Assembly: GCF_004359985.1 (NCBI RefSeq)
Contig: NZ_SMRO01000002.1
Span: forward strand, 2,246,536 to 2,310,535
Direction of reading: 5' to 3'
Length of the DNA: 64,000 bases
Source of the DNA: Paraburkholderia flava
GTDB lineage: Bacteria; Pseudomonadota; Gammaproteobacteria; Burkholderiales; Burkholderiaceae
The first letter of the stretch is position 1. Each line of letters opens with the position of its first letter. A program made the translations under genes and the position numbers. Positions 17,319 to 26,290 of the stretch are shown in pieces. The notes beneath the pieces are model-generated. The model was given only the letters and a program-made list of their open reading frames with translations, did not search any database and was not told where the DNA came from.

Positions 17319-20300
17319 GACGTGCTCCGCAGATGCTCGGCGAGCGGCTTGAACACGATCGCCGCGAGCGTGCCGAACGGTTCGTCGAGTGTCAGCGGTG
17401 TGCCGCGCAGCGCGATCCGCAACGCGGCATCGTCCGATTCGCTGCGCACCCGCTCGTTGATCCATGCGCCCTGTGCCGCCGAATCGCTGTCGCTGATCTT
17501 CGCCCATGCGCTCTTCGGGAAGAACCGCAACGGCAGCGAACGGCCAGCGCGAAACAGCGCGGCGAGCGGCGCGAGTTCATCAAGCGGCGCGGCAACCGGC
17601 GCGAACTCGAAGGTCTCGCCGCTGCCGTGCCACACCGTTCGACGCGCACCGTCGGGCAGCGCCGCGCAGTAGACCAGGTGCGCGATCCACGCGGACAGGT
17701 AGTCACGCGCAGTCGGCCGCGCGTAGCGAAACACGACTTGCCCCGCGTCGGTCAGCAGGTTCAGCGTGCCGTGCAGTTGCAGCGGCGTCTGGACTGCTTC
17801 GCGCAGTGACGCATCGTATTGACCGAACAGCGCGAAGTCGCCGGTATCGGGCCAGCGCGGCACCACGTCGAGCGCGAACGGCAGGCGTTGCGCGCCGCCA
17901 GCCAGCGCATGCCGGACGCCGTCCGCGAGTTGCCGTAGCGCGCCGAGTTCGCGCGCGCGCCACACGGAACCGGTCGCGCCGCCGGGCAATTCGGGGCTTG
18001 CCTCGGCAATGCGATGTATCCGCTCGAGTGCTCCTGGTTGCTCATTCGTGTCGAGCAATGCGGGCAGCAGACGATCGGCCAGCGCATCGCGACCCGCGTA
18101 GTCGAGTTCGAACGGTTCGGTATCGAGCAGCTCGCCCTGCGTATCGGACAGCACGATGCCGAGCCGGTCGCGCAACAGCGCGCGGGCGGGATGGCGCCAG
18201 AAGCGCTGGAAATCGTCGAAGGCCACGGGCGTGGCAATTTCCACGGGCAGCGGTTCGGTGAAGAACGGCGCCGTCGTTGCATCGTGCGGTGTGGCGAGCA
18301 ACGCAGCGAGTTCCGCGCGATCGGGGTCGTATGTGAAGAGCGGCGCGTCGCTTCGCGGCTCGAAGTAATCGGCGGAGAACGCCTGCAGCGGATGCTCGAC
18401 GATAAACGCGCGCCGCGCCTTATCGAGTTCCTTCGGTGACGCGTCCGGCCCCACCGACACACGCGCCAGATGATCGAGCAGTTCATCGACGAGCGCGGCC
18501 GGCGGCAGCGGCGCGTTGTCGCGAATGCTGCGACCCGTGTACGCGATCAGCAGACGATCGCGTGCGGCCAGCAACAGATCGAGAAACAGATTGCGCTCGT
18601 CGTCGCGACGCTGGCGGTCACCGGCTTTGCCGAACGCCGCCATCAGATCGAACTCGTCCGCGCGCGCGAGGCTCGGCAGCACGCCATCGTCCATGCCGAG
18701 CAGACACACGACGCGATACGGCAGTCCACGCAAACTGGTCAGCGACGAGAATGTGACGCTGCCCCACGGCACACCACCGCGCGCCGGATCGTCGAGCGCG
18801 GCGGCGAGCGCGGTGCGCACGACAGCGGCAGGCAACGGTTCGTCGTGTGCGCCGCTGTGCATCGCGTCGCCCATTGCATCGATTGCGTCGCGCACGTCGG
18901 CGACTGCGTCCGCGAATTCGACGCCGGCATCGAAGCACTGCCCGAGTGTGTCGAGCAGCAGTCGGGTCCACGCGGCCGGCGTCTGATCCAGCGACGCGCG
19001 GCGCACGAATGCATCCAGATGATCGACGAAACGCGCGAGACGGCCGAGCAGTTCGGCATCGGGACCGCCTGCGCCTTCGACGGGCAGCCACGCATCGACG
19101 GGTTCGCCGCGATCCGGCATCGCGTAGCCGAGGAACAGCCGCGTCAACGCATCGGCGAACGTGTGGCGCGCGACCGGCACCGCCGCGTCTTCGGGCTCGA
19201 CCGGTGAGAGGCCGCGTCGCGCGCCTGCGGCCGCGAGCCATTCCTGCGCGGTTTCGAGCGCCATCGCGTCAATGCCATAGTGCACCGCGACCGCATCCAC
19301 GCGCAGCCACTCGATCAGCTCGGGCGCGGCCGCGCTACGCTCGGGCAACGCGAGCCAGTCGAGCAGCACGCGCGCGACCGGGTTCGCCTCGGTCGGCGGC
19401 AAGCCGGTGATTCGATACGGAATGCGGCGCGACGACGCTTCGCTGCGCCCCGCCGCCGTGCCAAACACTGTGCCGAACACGGCGTCGATCAGCGGACCAG
19501 CGGCGGCAAGATCGGGACAGGCGACAAGCACGTCGGACGGCTGCAGGTCATCGAATTCGTCGAACCAGCCGAGCAACCGGTCGTGCAGCACTTCGAGCTG
19601 CCGCGACAGGCTATGGCAGACGTGTACCTCGATGCCGTTCGCACTCGACAGCGCGGGCGGTTCCTCCGGCTCCAGCGCGAGCATCGCGTTCTGCACGGCG
19701 GCAAGCCAGGTCGGCTCCGGGTTCTCGACATACACCGACGATTCGCTCGATGCCGCGCTCTCGGTCAGTTCGTGCAGCATGTGCAGTTGCGCCTGGGTCT
19801 GCCGCCCCCACTCCGCGAGCAGCGGATGCCCGACCTCCTGATAGTCGCGCTGCCCCGCCGCGTCGAGCGCCTCGATGCGCCGTTCGCTGACGATGTCGAA
19901 CCAGAACTCGCGGCACGGGTTCATCGCGTACAGCCGCACGTCGACCCAGCGCGACAGCGTGCGCAGCAGCTCGACGTGCAGCGGCGGCATCGTCGGCAGC
20001 GCGAACACATAAACAGCCGCGGGCCAGTCCGCGCGCGCGATCGCATCGAGATCAAGGGTGTGGGCCTCGTCGAGAAAACGGTAGGCCGGGGGCGTGACCG
20101 GGGCAGTGGATCGGGAGCGTGCCCCTCCCGAACCTTTCTTTCTGTCGGCTGACGTTTCCGGTGCAGCCTCGTTCGCCACTTCGGCGAGCACCGCGCGCCA
20201 CAGCGCAGCCTGCCACGCCTCGTCCTCGCGCGCCGCCGCGCTCGCACCGATCAGACGTGGCCCGCTTTCGCCAGGTGCACCAGGCGCACCCGGCACACCG

Positions 20301-20782
20301 TTCGCAAAAATCGACCCACCCTTCTGCCACTGCAACAGCCATTCGGGACGATAGGTCAGATAGTGATCGAGCACCGTCGCGATCCGATGCGCGAGTTCGT
20401 AGCGCATCGGCGGATCGGCGGCATCGAGATACGCGCGCAAACGGGGCGACGCATTCCACGGCGCGAGTGCGCTGTCTTCGTCGGTCCGGCCGAGCTGCCG
20501 GTAGCAGCGCCAGACGAGCCGGTCGGGTGCGTACGGCGAATGCGCCTGCACCGGAATCACGCCACCGATCTGCTCCCACAGCCACTGCGCGAGATAGCGG
20601 AAGTCGACGTTCGCGCACACGCCGCGCTGCGCGGCGATATCGAGTTCGAGCCGGCGCCGCAGCGCCGCGCTCGGCACGATCAGCGGCTGCGCGACCCAGG
20701 GTTCGGACGGCGCATCGGCCATGTCGGCGAGCAGTGCGGCGACGAGCGTTTCGTACCGGTTCGAATAGAAGAGCTGGAGCAT
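17315..20782 (-). CDS. recC: RecBCD subunit RecC
   Basis: RecC holds the complex together, splits the strands and recognises Chi in E. coli. The 1155-residue product is of family length (1122 in E. coli) and opens MLQLFYSNRYETLVAALLAD with PLIVPSAALRRRLELDIA and FRYLAQWLWEQIG, typical of RecC N-termini. It also has VSVTFSSL-like and VVCLLGMDDGVLPS motifs of the dead helicase fold. The ATG at 20782 matches where family members begin; 35 further residues upstream are open but unsupported. It is first in the recCBD operon. A Gly/Ser/Arg-rich stretch near residues 220-235 is probably a flexible insert. Confidence 0.95.
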   Translation of the reverse strand: MLQLFYSNRYETLVAALLADMADAPSEPWVAQPLIVPSAALRRRLELDIAAQRGVCANVDFRYLAQWLWEQIGGVIPVQAHSPYAPDRLVWRCYRQLGRTDEDSALAPWNASPRLRAYLDAADPPMRYELAHRIATVLDHYLTYRPEWLLQWQKGGSIFANGVPGAPGAPGESGPRLIGASAAAREDEAWQAALWRAVLAEVANEAAPETSADRKKGSGGARSRSTAPVTPPAYRFLDEAHTLDLDAIARADWPAAVYVFALPTMPPLHVELLRTLSRWVDVRLYAMNPCREFWFDIVSERRIEALDAAGQRDYQEVGHPLLAEWGRQTQAQLHMLHELTESAASSESSVYVENPEPTWLAAVQNAMLALEPEEPPALSSANGIEVHVCHSLSRQLEVLHDRLLGWFDEFDDLQPSDVLVACPDLAAAGPLIDAVFGTVFGTAAGRSEASSRRIPYRITGLPPTEANPVARVLLDWLALPERSAAAPELIEWLRVDAVAVHYGIDAMALETAQEWLAAAGARRGLSPVEPEDAAVPVARHTFADALTRLFLGYAMPDRGEPVDAWLPVEGAGGPDAELLGRLARFVDHLDAFVRRASLDQTPAAWTRLLLDTLGQCFDAGVEFADAVADVRDAIDAMGDAMHSGAHDEPLPAAVVRTALAAALDDPARGGVPWGSVTFSSLTSLRGLPYRVVCLLGMDDGVLPSLARADEFDLMAAFGKAGDRQRRDDERNLFLDLLLAARDRLLIAYTGRSIRDNAPLPPAALVDELLDHLARVSVGPDASPKELDKARRAFIVEHPLQAFSADYFEPRSDAPLFTYDPDRAELAALLATPHDATTAPFFTEPLPVEIATPVAFDDFQRFWRHPARALLRDRLGIVLSDTQGELLDTEPFELDYAGRDALADRLLPALLDTNEQPGALERIHRIAEASPELPGGATGSVWRARELGALRQLADGVRHALAGGAQRLPFALDVVPRWPDTGDFALFGQYDASLREAVQTPLQLHGTLNLLTDAGQVVFRYARPTARDYLSAWIAHLVYCAALPDGARRTVWHGSGETFEFAPVAAPLDELAPLAALFRAGRSLPLRFFPKSAWAKISDSDSAAQGAWINERVRSESDDAALRIALRGTPLTLDEPFGTLAAIVFKPLAEHLRSTS

Positions 20783-20931
20783 GACGCGCAGCATAGCAAA
20801 CGCTACCCCGCTGTAGAACCTGGCCGAATGGCCGAGGTCAGATGCCGTACAAAATACGTTAGACTCGACGGCGTTGAACTTCCCCAATCAGCGCTTTCCA
20901 TTCGCACATTCGCAAGAAGACCCGGCAGTCG

Positions 20932-23403
20932 ATGCGCTACTCGATCGAAATCAAGAAGTTCCTTTACAGCCAGTATTTTTACGGCGGCTTACGCATCGCG
21001 GTCGGCATCTCGTTGCCGGCGGTCCTCTGTCTGATCGTTTTCCATAATCGCGACCTCGGCTTCACGATCGCGACCGGCGCACTCGGCGCGTGCGTGGTCG
21101 ACATGCCCGGCCCGCTGAAGTACAAGCACAACGAAATGCTCGCGTGCAGCGTGATCGGCTTCCTGTCGGCGCTCGCCACCGGGCTTGCCACCGTGAACTC
21201 GGTTGCGCTGTGGTGCACCGTCGTGCCGCTCACGTTCGTGCTGTCGCTGATCGTCGTCTACGGCAACCGCTGGCCGCAGATCAGCTTCGCGACGCTGTTC
21301 ATGATGGTGATGACGCTCGAGGAGCATTTCACGCCGATGCAGGCGCTCGTCAACGCGGCGTGGATTCTCGCGGGCGGGCTCTGGTACACGTACTGGTCGA
21401 CCTTCGTGAGCCGCTGGCAGATGCACCGCATCGAGCAGCAGGCGCTCGCGGAAAGCGTGTTCGCGTGCGCGGACTACCTGCTCGCGCGGGCGGATTTCTA
21501 CGATCTCGACAACGATCTCGACGAGTGCTATCGCAATCTCGTCGCGAAACAGATCGCGGCGGTCGAACGCCAGGACGCGGCCCGCGACATCGTGCTGCGC
21601 GGTTTGCCGAAACTGAAGAGCGGCCAGCTCGATCCGCGTCGCGCGATGCTGTTCAATCTGTTCATCAACACGGTCGACCTGCACGAACTGTTCGTCGGCG
21701 CGCAGATCGACTATCCACTCGTGCGCAATACGTTCGGCGGCTCCGATCTGCTGGTGTTCTATCGCGACCTGATCCGCAAGGCCGCAGCCGATCTCGAGGA
21801 TATCGGCCTCGCCGTGCTGCAGAACCGGCCGCCGCGCGCACGCGTCAACGTGAAGGCCGAGCTGCGCGCGATCGAGTTCGAGATCGACGTGATGCGCAAG
21901 CAGGAACTGCCGGCGAAGAATCCGGACGCGTACCAGGCCGTGTCGGGGACGTTCCGCCGGATCTGGAGCGCGACGCGGCTGATCGACCGGATGCGCAAGA
22001 GCCTGTCCACCGATGCAGCCACGACCGAAACCGAACTGCGGCTCGACCAGGCGCTGTCGCGTTTCGTATCGAGCCGGCGCGTGCCGTTCCGGCAGATCTT
22101 CTCGAACCTGACGATGGCGTCGCCGAGCTTCCGGCACGCGCTGCGCGTGACGATCGCGGTCGCGGTCGGCTTCTGGCTCGGGCGCCTGCTGCCGCTCACC
22201 AACGCGTACTGGATCGTGATGACCACGGTCATCATTCTGAAGCCAGGCTACTCGCTGACCAAGCAGCGCAATGGGCAGCGGATCGTCGGGACGCTGATCG
22301 GCTGTACGGCGAGCATCCTGCTGATGATGTTCGTCAAGGAACCGCACATCCTGCTCATCGTGATGTTCGCGTCGATGGTGATGAGCTACAGCCTGCTGCT
22401 GTTCAACTACGCGGCGAGCGTCGTGTTCACGTCGTCGTACGTGCTGCTGATGTTCCATCTGCTCGCGCCGGGCAGCATGCGCATCATCGGCGAGCGGGCG
22501 ATCGACACCGTCGTCGGCTGCGCGATCGCGATCGCCGCGAGCCACCTGTTCCCGTACTGGGAATACCGGCTGATGGGCAAGCTCGTCAACGACATGATCG
22601 CGGCGACGCGGCAATTTCTCGAGGCCACCTGGTGGTGGAGCAGCAAGACGGCGACCGTCGCCACGGCCGCCGTCACCGAAGGCGGGGCTCGTGCACCGGC
22701 GGCGGCTGTGGCGGATGCCGATGCGCTGGTCAAGCCAGCGGCCGCATCGACGCCGTCCCAAGCACCGGCACCGCGCGATGAAATCGCAGCAAGCGATCAC
22801 ACCGCTCCCGTTACGCCGGTCGTGTCGACGACGAACCCAACGGCCCCCGCTCCATCGCCCGCATCGAAACCCGCAACCACACCCGCCGCTGCAGCCGCGG
22901 CCAGCGCACTCGATCGCGACTACCGCTACCGGCTCGCCCGCAAGAACGTGCACGTCGCGTTCGCGAACCTGGGTCAGGCATTCCAGCGGATGATGCTCGA
23001 ACCGAAGGCCGCGCAGAAGTTCGTCCCCGAACTGAACGATCTGCTGGTGCGCAGTCACGTGCTCGCGTCGCAGATCACCGCGGCGGCGCCGCTACTGCGT
23101 ACCACAGCGCAGCATCAGGACGACGTGTCGCTGCAACCGCTGCAACGCGCGCTGACGCTGGTACGCGACAACCTGAGCGCCGCGGAAAACGGCACCGCGC
23201 TGCCCGCCGAACAAGGCGATGCCGCGAAGCCGATGACTCGCGATCTCGATACGATGGTGGTGGAAGCGGAGAAGTCGTCGACGTGGTCCGCCGACGCAGT
23301 GCACGAACTGAAACTACTCGCGCATCAATGCAAGCAGATGCTTGCCGCGTCGTCGCAGATTCGCAAGGACGCGAGCGTGATCCGGTTGCCAGCCGCAGGA
23401 TAG
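20932..23403 (+). CDS. FUSC-family membrane protein (YccS-like)
   Basis: An 823-residue member of the fusaric-acid-resistance/YccS superfamily of inner-membrane permeases. It has the duplicated layout of the family: an N-terminal membrane block (about residues 18-155), a cytoplasmic helical domain (about 160-395), then the FUSC membrane block (about 400-545) with ALRVTIAVAVGFWLG, TNAYWIVMTTVIILKPGYS and RIVGTLIGC. An Ala/Pro/Thr-rich linker (about 580-660) and a final helical domain follow. Family members export aromatic acids or small toxic compounds; the substrate here is unknown. No HlyD-type adaptor is adjacent. It is divergent from recC with a 149-base gap. Confidence 0.87.
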   Translation: MRYSIEIKKFLYSQYFYGGLRIAVGISLPAVLCLIVFHNRDLGFTIATGALGACVVDMPGPLKYKHNEMLACSVIGFLSALATGLATVNSVALWCTVVPLTFVLSLIVVYGNRWPQISFATLFMMVMTLEEHFTPMQALVNAAWILAGGLWYTYWSTFVSRWQMHRIEQQALAESVFACADYLLARADFYDLDNDLDECYRNLVAKQIAAVERQDAARDIVLRGLPKLKSGQLDPRRAMLFNLFINTVDLHELFVGAQIDYPLVRNTFGGSDLLVFYRDLIRKAAADLEDIGLAVLQNRPPRARVNVKAELRAIEFEIDVMRKQELPAKNPDAYQAVSGTFRRIWSATRLIDRMRKSLSTDAATTETELRLDQALSRFVSSRRVPFRQIFSNLTMASPSFRHALRVTIAVAVGFWLGRLLPLTNAYWIVMTTVIILKPGYSLTKQRNGQRIVGTLIGCTASILLMMFVKEPHILLIVMFASMVMSYSLLLFNYAASVVFTSSYVLLMFHLLAPGSMRIIGERAIDTVVGCAIAIAASHLFPYWEYRLMGKLVNDMIAATRQFLEATWWWSSKTATVATAAVTEGGARAPAAAVADADALVKPAAASTPSQAPAPRDEIAASDHTAPVTPVVSTTNPTAPAPSPASKPATTPAAAAAASALDRDYRYRLARKNVHVAFANLGQAFQRMMLEPKAAQKFVPELNDLLVRSHVLASQITAAAPLLRTTAQHQDDVSLQPLQRALTLVRDNLSAAENGTALPAEQGDAAKPMTRDLDTMVVEAEKSSTWSADAVHELKLLAHQCKQMLAASSQIRKDASVIRLPAAG

Positions 23404-23430
23404 CGACGAGGCGAACGTGTCGCGAAGAGG

Positions 23431-23637
23431 TTACTGCGACGCCCCGCCGCTACCCGACGCCGTCGTCGCAGCCGCGGCTGCCGCAGCGGTCGATGCCGCC
23501 GCCGGCGCATTGTCGCGCTCGAATTCGCGCTTCTCGGTAATCGCGTTGTACAGCAGCGTCGCGATCACCAGCAACACCACGACCACGATCAGGATGGCGA
23601 TGCCTTGAGTGGGGTTCTTCTTGCGCGGTTCGTTCAT
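23431..23637 (-). CDS. Small single-pass membrane protein
   Basis: A 68-residue protein: short basic N-terminus (MNEPRKKNPTQG), one very hydrophobic segment of about 19 residues (IAILIVVVVLLVIATLLYN), a charged stretch EKREFERDN, then an Ala/Thr/Ser/Gly-rich tail. It should sit in the inner membrane with the tail outside. The ATG at 23637 matches this simple topology; the longer frame to 23739 adds a Cys- and Arg-rich segment that looks non-coding. Function unknown. It is convergent with the FUSC gene, separated by 27 bases. Confidence 0.7.
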   Translation of the reverse strand: MNEPRKKNPTQGIAILIVVVVLLVIATLLYNAITEKREFERDNAPAAASTAAAAAAATTASGSGGASQ

Positions 23638-23784
23638 GTGGGAGGCTCGGCTCGCGTGGGACACGGGGCAATGACGGAGCCGGCATTCTACGCCGCCGCA
23701 CCTTGCGCGTGCCTTGCAGTGCGCGGGGTGCGCCACCACGTCGCAGGCGGGCGGCGAGCCGATCGATGTCGGTGAATCGCTACG

Positions 23785-24267
23785 TCAACCTGCGCCGGCA
23801 ATCGCGAGCGGCCGCACCGGCAGTGCGGTCGAATATTTGATCTGTTCCATCGCGAAGCTCGAGCTCACGTCGTAGAGCGGCACCGCGCGAATCAGCAGCT
23901 TGTACACGCGATCGTAGTCGTCGATATCGGACACCACGACGCGCAGCAGATAATCCGTCTCGCCGCTCATCCGGTACACCTCGACGACCTCGGGAATATC
24001 CTGCACCGCCTGCGTAAACGCGCGCGCCCATTCCTCCGTGTGCTGATTCGTCCGCACCGCGACGAACACCGTCGTCCCGACACCCAGCTTGCGCGGATCG
24101 CACAGTGCGACCTGCGCGCGAATCACGCCCGTTTCCTTCAGACGTTGCACCCGTTTCCAGCACGGCGTCTGCGAGAGATTCACGCGCTGCGCGAGTTCGG
24201 CGACCGGCGTGGTCGCGTCTTGCTGAAGCAATTCCAGCAGCTTGCGATCGATGATATCCATTCCCAT
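23785..24267 (-). CDS. Lrp/AsnC-family transcriptional regulator
   Basis: A 160-residue feast/famine regulator. The N-terminal helix-turn-helix is visible in DIIDRKLLELLQQDATTPVA and LAQRVNLSQTPCWKRVQRL; the C-terminal RAM ligand-binding domain follows with VFVAVRTNQHTEEW, VVEVYRMSGETDYLLRVVV and the closing EQIKYSTALPV. Such regulators bind DNA as octamers and sense amino acids. The operator at 24281-24295, 14 bases upstream of the start, fits the Lrp consensus exactly, pointing to autoregulation. An ATG six bases further in (24261) is an alternative start. It is divergent from a cysteine-dioxygenase-like gene, its likely target. Confidence 0.92.
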   Translation of the reverse strand: MGMDIIDRKLLELLQQDATTPVAELAQRVNLSQTPCWKRVQRLKETGVIRAQVALCDPRKLGVGTTVFVAVRTNQHTEEWARAFTQAVQDIPEVVEVYRMSGETDYLLRVVVSDIDDYDRVYKLLIRAVPLYDVSSSFAMEQIKYSTALPVRPLAIAGAG

Positions 24268-24280
24268 GATTGCACCAATA

Positions 24281-24295
24281 TAGAAAATTATTCTA
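24281..24295. promoter_or_regulatory. Lrp-type operator
   Basis: TAGAAAATTATTCTA fits the degenerate Lrp consensus YAGHAWATTWTDCTR at every position and is nearly a perfect dyad. It sits between the divergent Lrp-type regulator and the dioxygenase-like gene, in a strikingly AT-rich patch. A second AT-rich, partly similar stretch lies at 24311-24326 and could be another subsite. Confidence 0.75.
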
Positions 24296-24348
24296 TTTAT
24301 CTAGTTGTTTTCAGAATTATATGAAAACTCTTTCTCTGGGCAAGCCGG

Positions 24349-24354
24349 TATAAA
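24349..24354 (+). promoter_or_regulatory. Probable -10 box of the dioxygenase-like gene
   Basis: TATAAA lies 44 bases before the ATG. There is no good -35 at 16-18 bases upstream; that stretch lies about 30-40 bases downstream of the Lrp-type operator, consistent with regulator-dependent expression. Confidence 0.4.
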
Positions 24355-24397
24355 TGTCAGTGTCCGAGGCCTGAACAAATATATCGCGGAAGCCCCT

Positions 24398-25042
24398 ATG
24401 AATCACCCCATGCGCCCTTCTACCTCTGCTCCCGCACCTGCCGTCGCGCGCCTGTGCCATGCGGTCGACGCTGCTTTCGATCACTCCGACGCCACCGGCG
24501 ATCCCGCATGCCGCGCGACCTTCGCCAGCATCGTTCGGGCGGCGCTCGCGGAAGCCGCCGCCGATCCCGCGCTGCTGTCGCCCGCGCAGCGCGAAGGTCA
24601 TGCCGATACTTACCGCCGTCACCTGCTCGCCGCCGATCCACACGGACGCTACGCGCTCGCCGCACTCGTCTGGCAACCTGGACAGGCGAGCCCGGCTCAT
24701 GCGCATCACACGTGGTGCGGCTACGCGGTCGTCGCGGGCACGCTGGCCGAAACGGTCTACGCGTGGGACGCCGCCACGCACTGCGCCATCGAGACACGCA
24801 CCCGGTTGCGCCCCGCCGGCGCCGTGTCGTTCACCCGCGCCGGTCATATCGGCATCCATCGCCTCGGCAATCCGGCCCATGCCAATACCGGTGTCGACAC
24901 CGACGCGCATGCGTCCCCCGCGGTGTCGCTGCATCTGTACGGCGTGTGCGGCACGCGCATCGCGACGCATGTCAACGACATCGTGCGCATCGGTGACGTA
25001 CCCGTCACCACACGCTGCACGACGCACACCGTATCGGCCTGA
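24398..25042 (+). CDS. Cysteine-dioxygenase-like cupin protein
   Basis: A 214-residue cupin of the cysteine dioxygenase type I group, which oxidises cysteine or related thiols with Fe(II) and O2. The first metal motif is SPAHAHHTWCGYAVVAGTL, with His101 and His103 as likely ligands, and a third candidate is the His in VSLHLYGVCG. An upstream helical part (residues 10-80) is typical. A substrate other than cysteine (for example a 3-mercapto acid) is possible. ATG 24398 is the likely start; the frame runs open to 24305 through promoter DNA. Divergence from an Lrp-type regulator suggests amino-acid-responsive control. Confidence 0.78.
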   Translation: MNHPMRPSTSAPAPAVARLCHAVDAAFDHSDATGDPACRATFASIVRAALAEAAADPALLSPAQREGHADTYRRHLLAADPHGRYALAALVWQPGQASPAHAHHTWCGYAVVAGTLAETVYAWDAATHCAIETRTRLRPAGAVSFTRAGHIGIHRLGNPAHANTGVDTDAHASPAVSLHLYGVCGTRIATHVNDIVRIGDVPVTTRCTTHTVSA

Positions 25043-25517
25043 CTGGCACCCGACGACTCGCCTGCTCGCGAAGACAATACGTGCGGCGCGCGACATTTTT
25101 TAACACCGCCCCGCAAGCACCGCGAAACAGCCAGCAAGCGCGTCGACAAATGACGCGCGGCATAACGCACGATGCGTGCGCACGGCGACCGGAACCGGAA
25201 CGACAGGGATAAGGAATGTGCCGCGAACGCGGCGAGACAGGAAGAACGACGCAATACGAAGAACGACGCGCGCAACCGGTGCGGCGCCTGAGACAAGCGC
25301 GGCACCCGGTTCGCGCCGCTGCGAAGGTAACTTCATGGCGGCACAGTATCAAACCGGATGCGCCAGTGTAGCCGCTGCCATCAGCGACACACGTATCGAT
25401 GCGTAACCGAATGTTATGCGGCTTGCCTACCGCATGGATACGGCCAAGGAATGTGAAAAAGGCCGCCGGAAAATCAGAACGATCTGCCGACGGTGCATCG
25501 ATCTACAACCTTCAGTC
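25043..25517. other. 475-bp gene-free region rich in inverted repeats
   Basis: No convincing gene. It lies downstream of both flanking genes, which converge here. It contains a perfect 7+7 inverted repeat at 25138-25158 (GCGCGTC, 7-base loop, GACGCGC) and a longer imperfect hairpin at 25268-25316 (arms GCGCGCAACCGGTGC and GCACCCGGTTCGCGC). Neither is followed by a T-run. A leftward 78-residue frame at 25100-25336 is hydrophobic in part but has no ribosome site. The region may encode a structured RNA or hold palindromic spacer repeats. Confidence 0.5.
25268..25316. repeat. Long imperfect inverted repeat
   Basis: Two 15-base arms, GCGCGCAACCGGTGC and GCACCCGGTTCGCGC, pair with only minor mismatches or bulges around a 19-base loop. 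It lies in an otherwise gene-free gap between convergent genes. Confidence 0.5.
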
Positions 25518-26165
25518 TCAGTACGCGACTGTCGCGATCTGATGGATGAAGCGCCCCTGCTCCAGCTCGTCGACGAACGCGATAGCGTAGTCCTTCGTCG
25601 AAATGCGGCTGTTGCCGTTTGCATCGACGATCAGCGAACCCGCGCCGGTGCGGAACTTGCCGGTGCGCTCGCCGGGCGCGATTTCCGCCGCCGGCGAGAA
25701 GAACGTCCAGTCGAGATCGTTTGCGCTGCGATAGATCGTCAGCGTATCGCGATGCGCGAGCGCAACTGCCTTGTACGCGTCGGGGAACCCTTCCGCATCG
25801 ACGAGCTGCTTGCCCGGCGCGACCTCCAGCGAACCCGCACCGCCCACCACGGCGAGTCGTTTGACGCCTGCGGCGCGCGCACCTTCGACGAGCGAACGGG
25901 TCGCCGTCGAGAGCGTCGCGACGTCGCCATGCGCCGGCGAATATGCGCTCGCAACCGCATCGAAACCGCGCAGCGCAGCGGCCACGGCCGGTGCGTCGAG
26001 CAGGTCAAGCTTCACGGCGCGCAGGTTCGCAACATCCGCCGGTACACGCGCCGGATCGCGCACGAACGCGGTGACCTGGTGGCCGCGACGCGCGGCCTCG
26101 GCGGCGATCTCCGAACCGATCATGCCGGTAGCGCCGAACAGTGCGATTTTGAGGGATTGGCTCAT
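25518..26165 (-). CDS. NAD(P)-binding oxidoreductase (YwnB-like SDR)
   Basis: A 215-residue atypical short-chain dehydrogenase of the NAD(P)H-binding/YwnB type. The Rossmann motif FGATGMIGSEIAAEAARRGH is near residues 10-30, with TAFVRDPARVP selecting the cofactor and KRLAVVGGAGSLEV further on. Members reduce flavins or quinones, or serve as redox sensors. The ATG at 26165 is preferred; a TTG six bases upstream is possible. The gene lies directly downstream of an Rrf2 regulator on the same strand but has its own operator-like site (26191-26213), copied before the regulator. A redox-stress detoxification role is inferred. Confidence 0.85.
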   Translation of the reverse strand: MSQSLKIALFGATGMIGSEIAAEAARRGHQVTAFVRDPARVPADVANLRAVKLDLLDAPAVAAALRGFDAVASAYSPAHGDVATLSTATRSLVEGARAAGVKRLAVVGGAGSLEVAPGKQLVDAEGFPDAYKAVALAHRDTLTIYRSANDLDWTFFSPAAEIAPGERTGKFRTGAGSLIVDANGNSRISTKDYAIAFVDELEQGRFIHQIATVAY

Positions 26166-26190
26166 GGTCAAGATTCCTTTGAAGTCGGTT

Positions 26191-26213
26191 ATGTGTAACT
26201 ACGTTGATTACAT
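26191..26213 (-). promoter_or_regulatory. Putative Rrf2 operator before the SDR gene
   Basis: The 23-bp segment starts ATGTGTAACTA and ends ATTACAT. It contains TGTAA and TTACA arms and shares 18 or more of 23 bases with the site at 26767-26789 before the Rrf2 gene. It lies 25-48 bases upstream of the SDR start, where it would cover the promoter. Confidence 0.65.
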
Positions 26214-26221
26214 ATTCAGTG

Positions 26222-26256
26222 AAAAAAAGCGGGGCATCGATCTGCTCGCCCCGTTT
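26222..26256 (-). terminator. Terminator of the Rrf2 gene
   Basis: Read leftward, ACGGGGC and GCCCCGC form a GC stem with a 12-base loop, followed by seven Ts. It lies between the Rrf2 stop codon and the SDR operator, so the two genes are probably transcribed separately. Confidence 0.75.
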
Positions 26257-26290
26257 CGCTTATTGCGTTTCGATTGTCTGCATCGTGCAG

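Noticed and set aside
25100..25336. Leftward 78-residue partly hydrophobic frame
   Set aside because: No ribosome site, unusual Arg/Val composition, and it runs across strong hairpins; not convincing as a gene.
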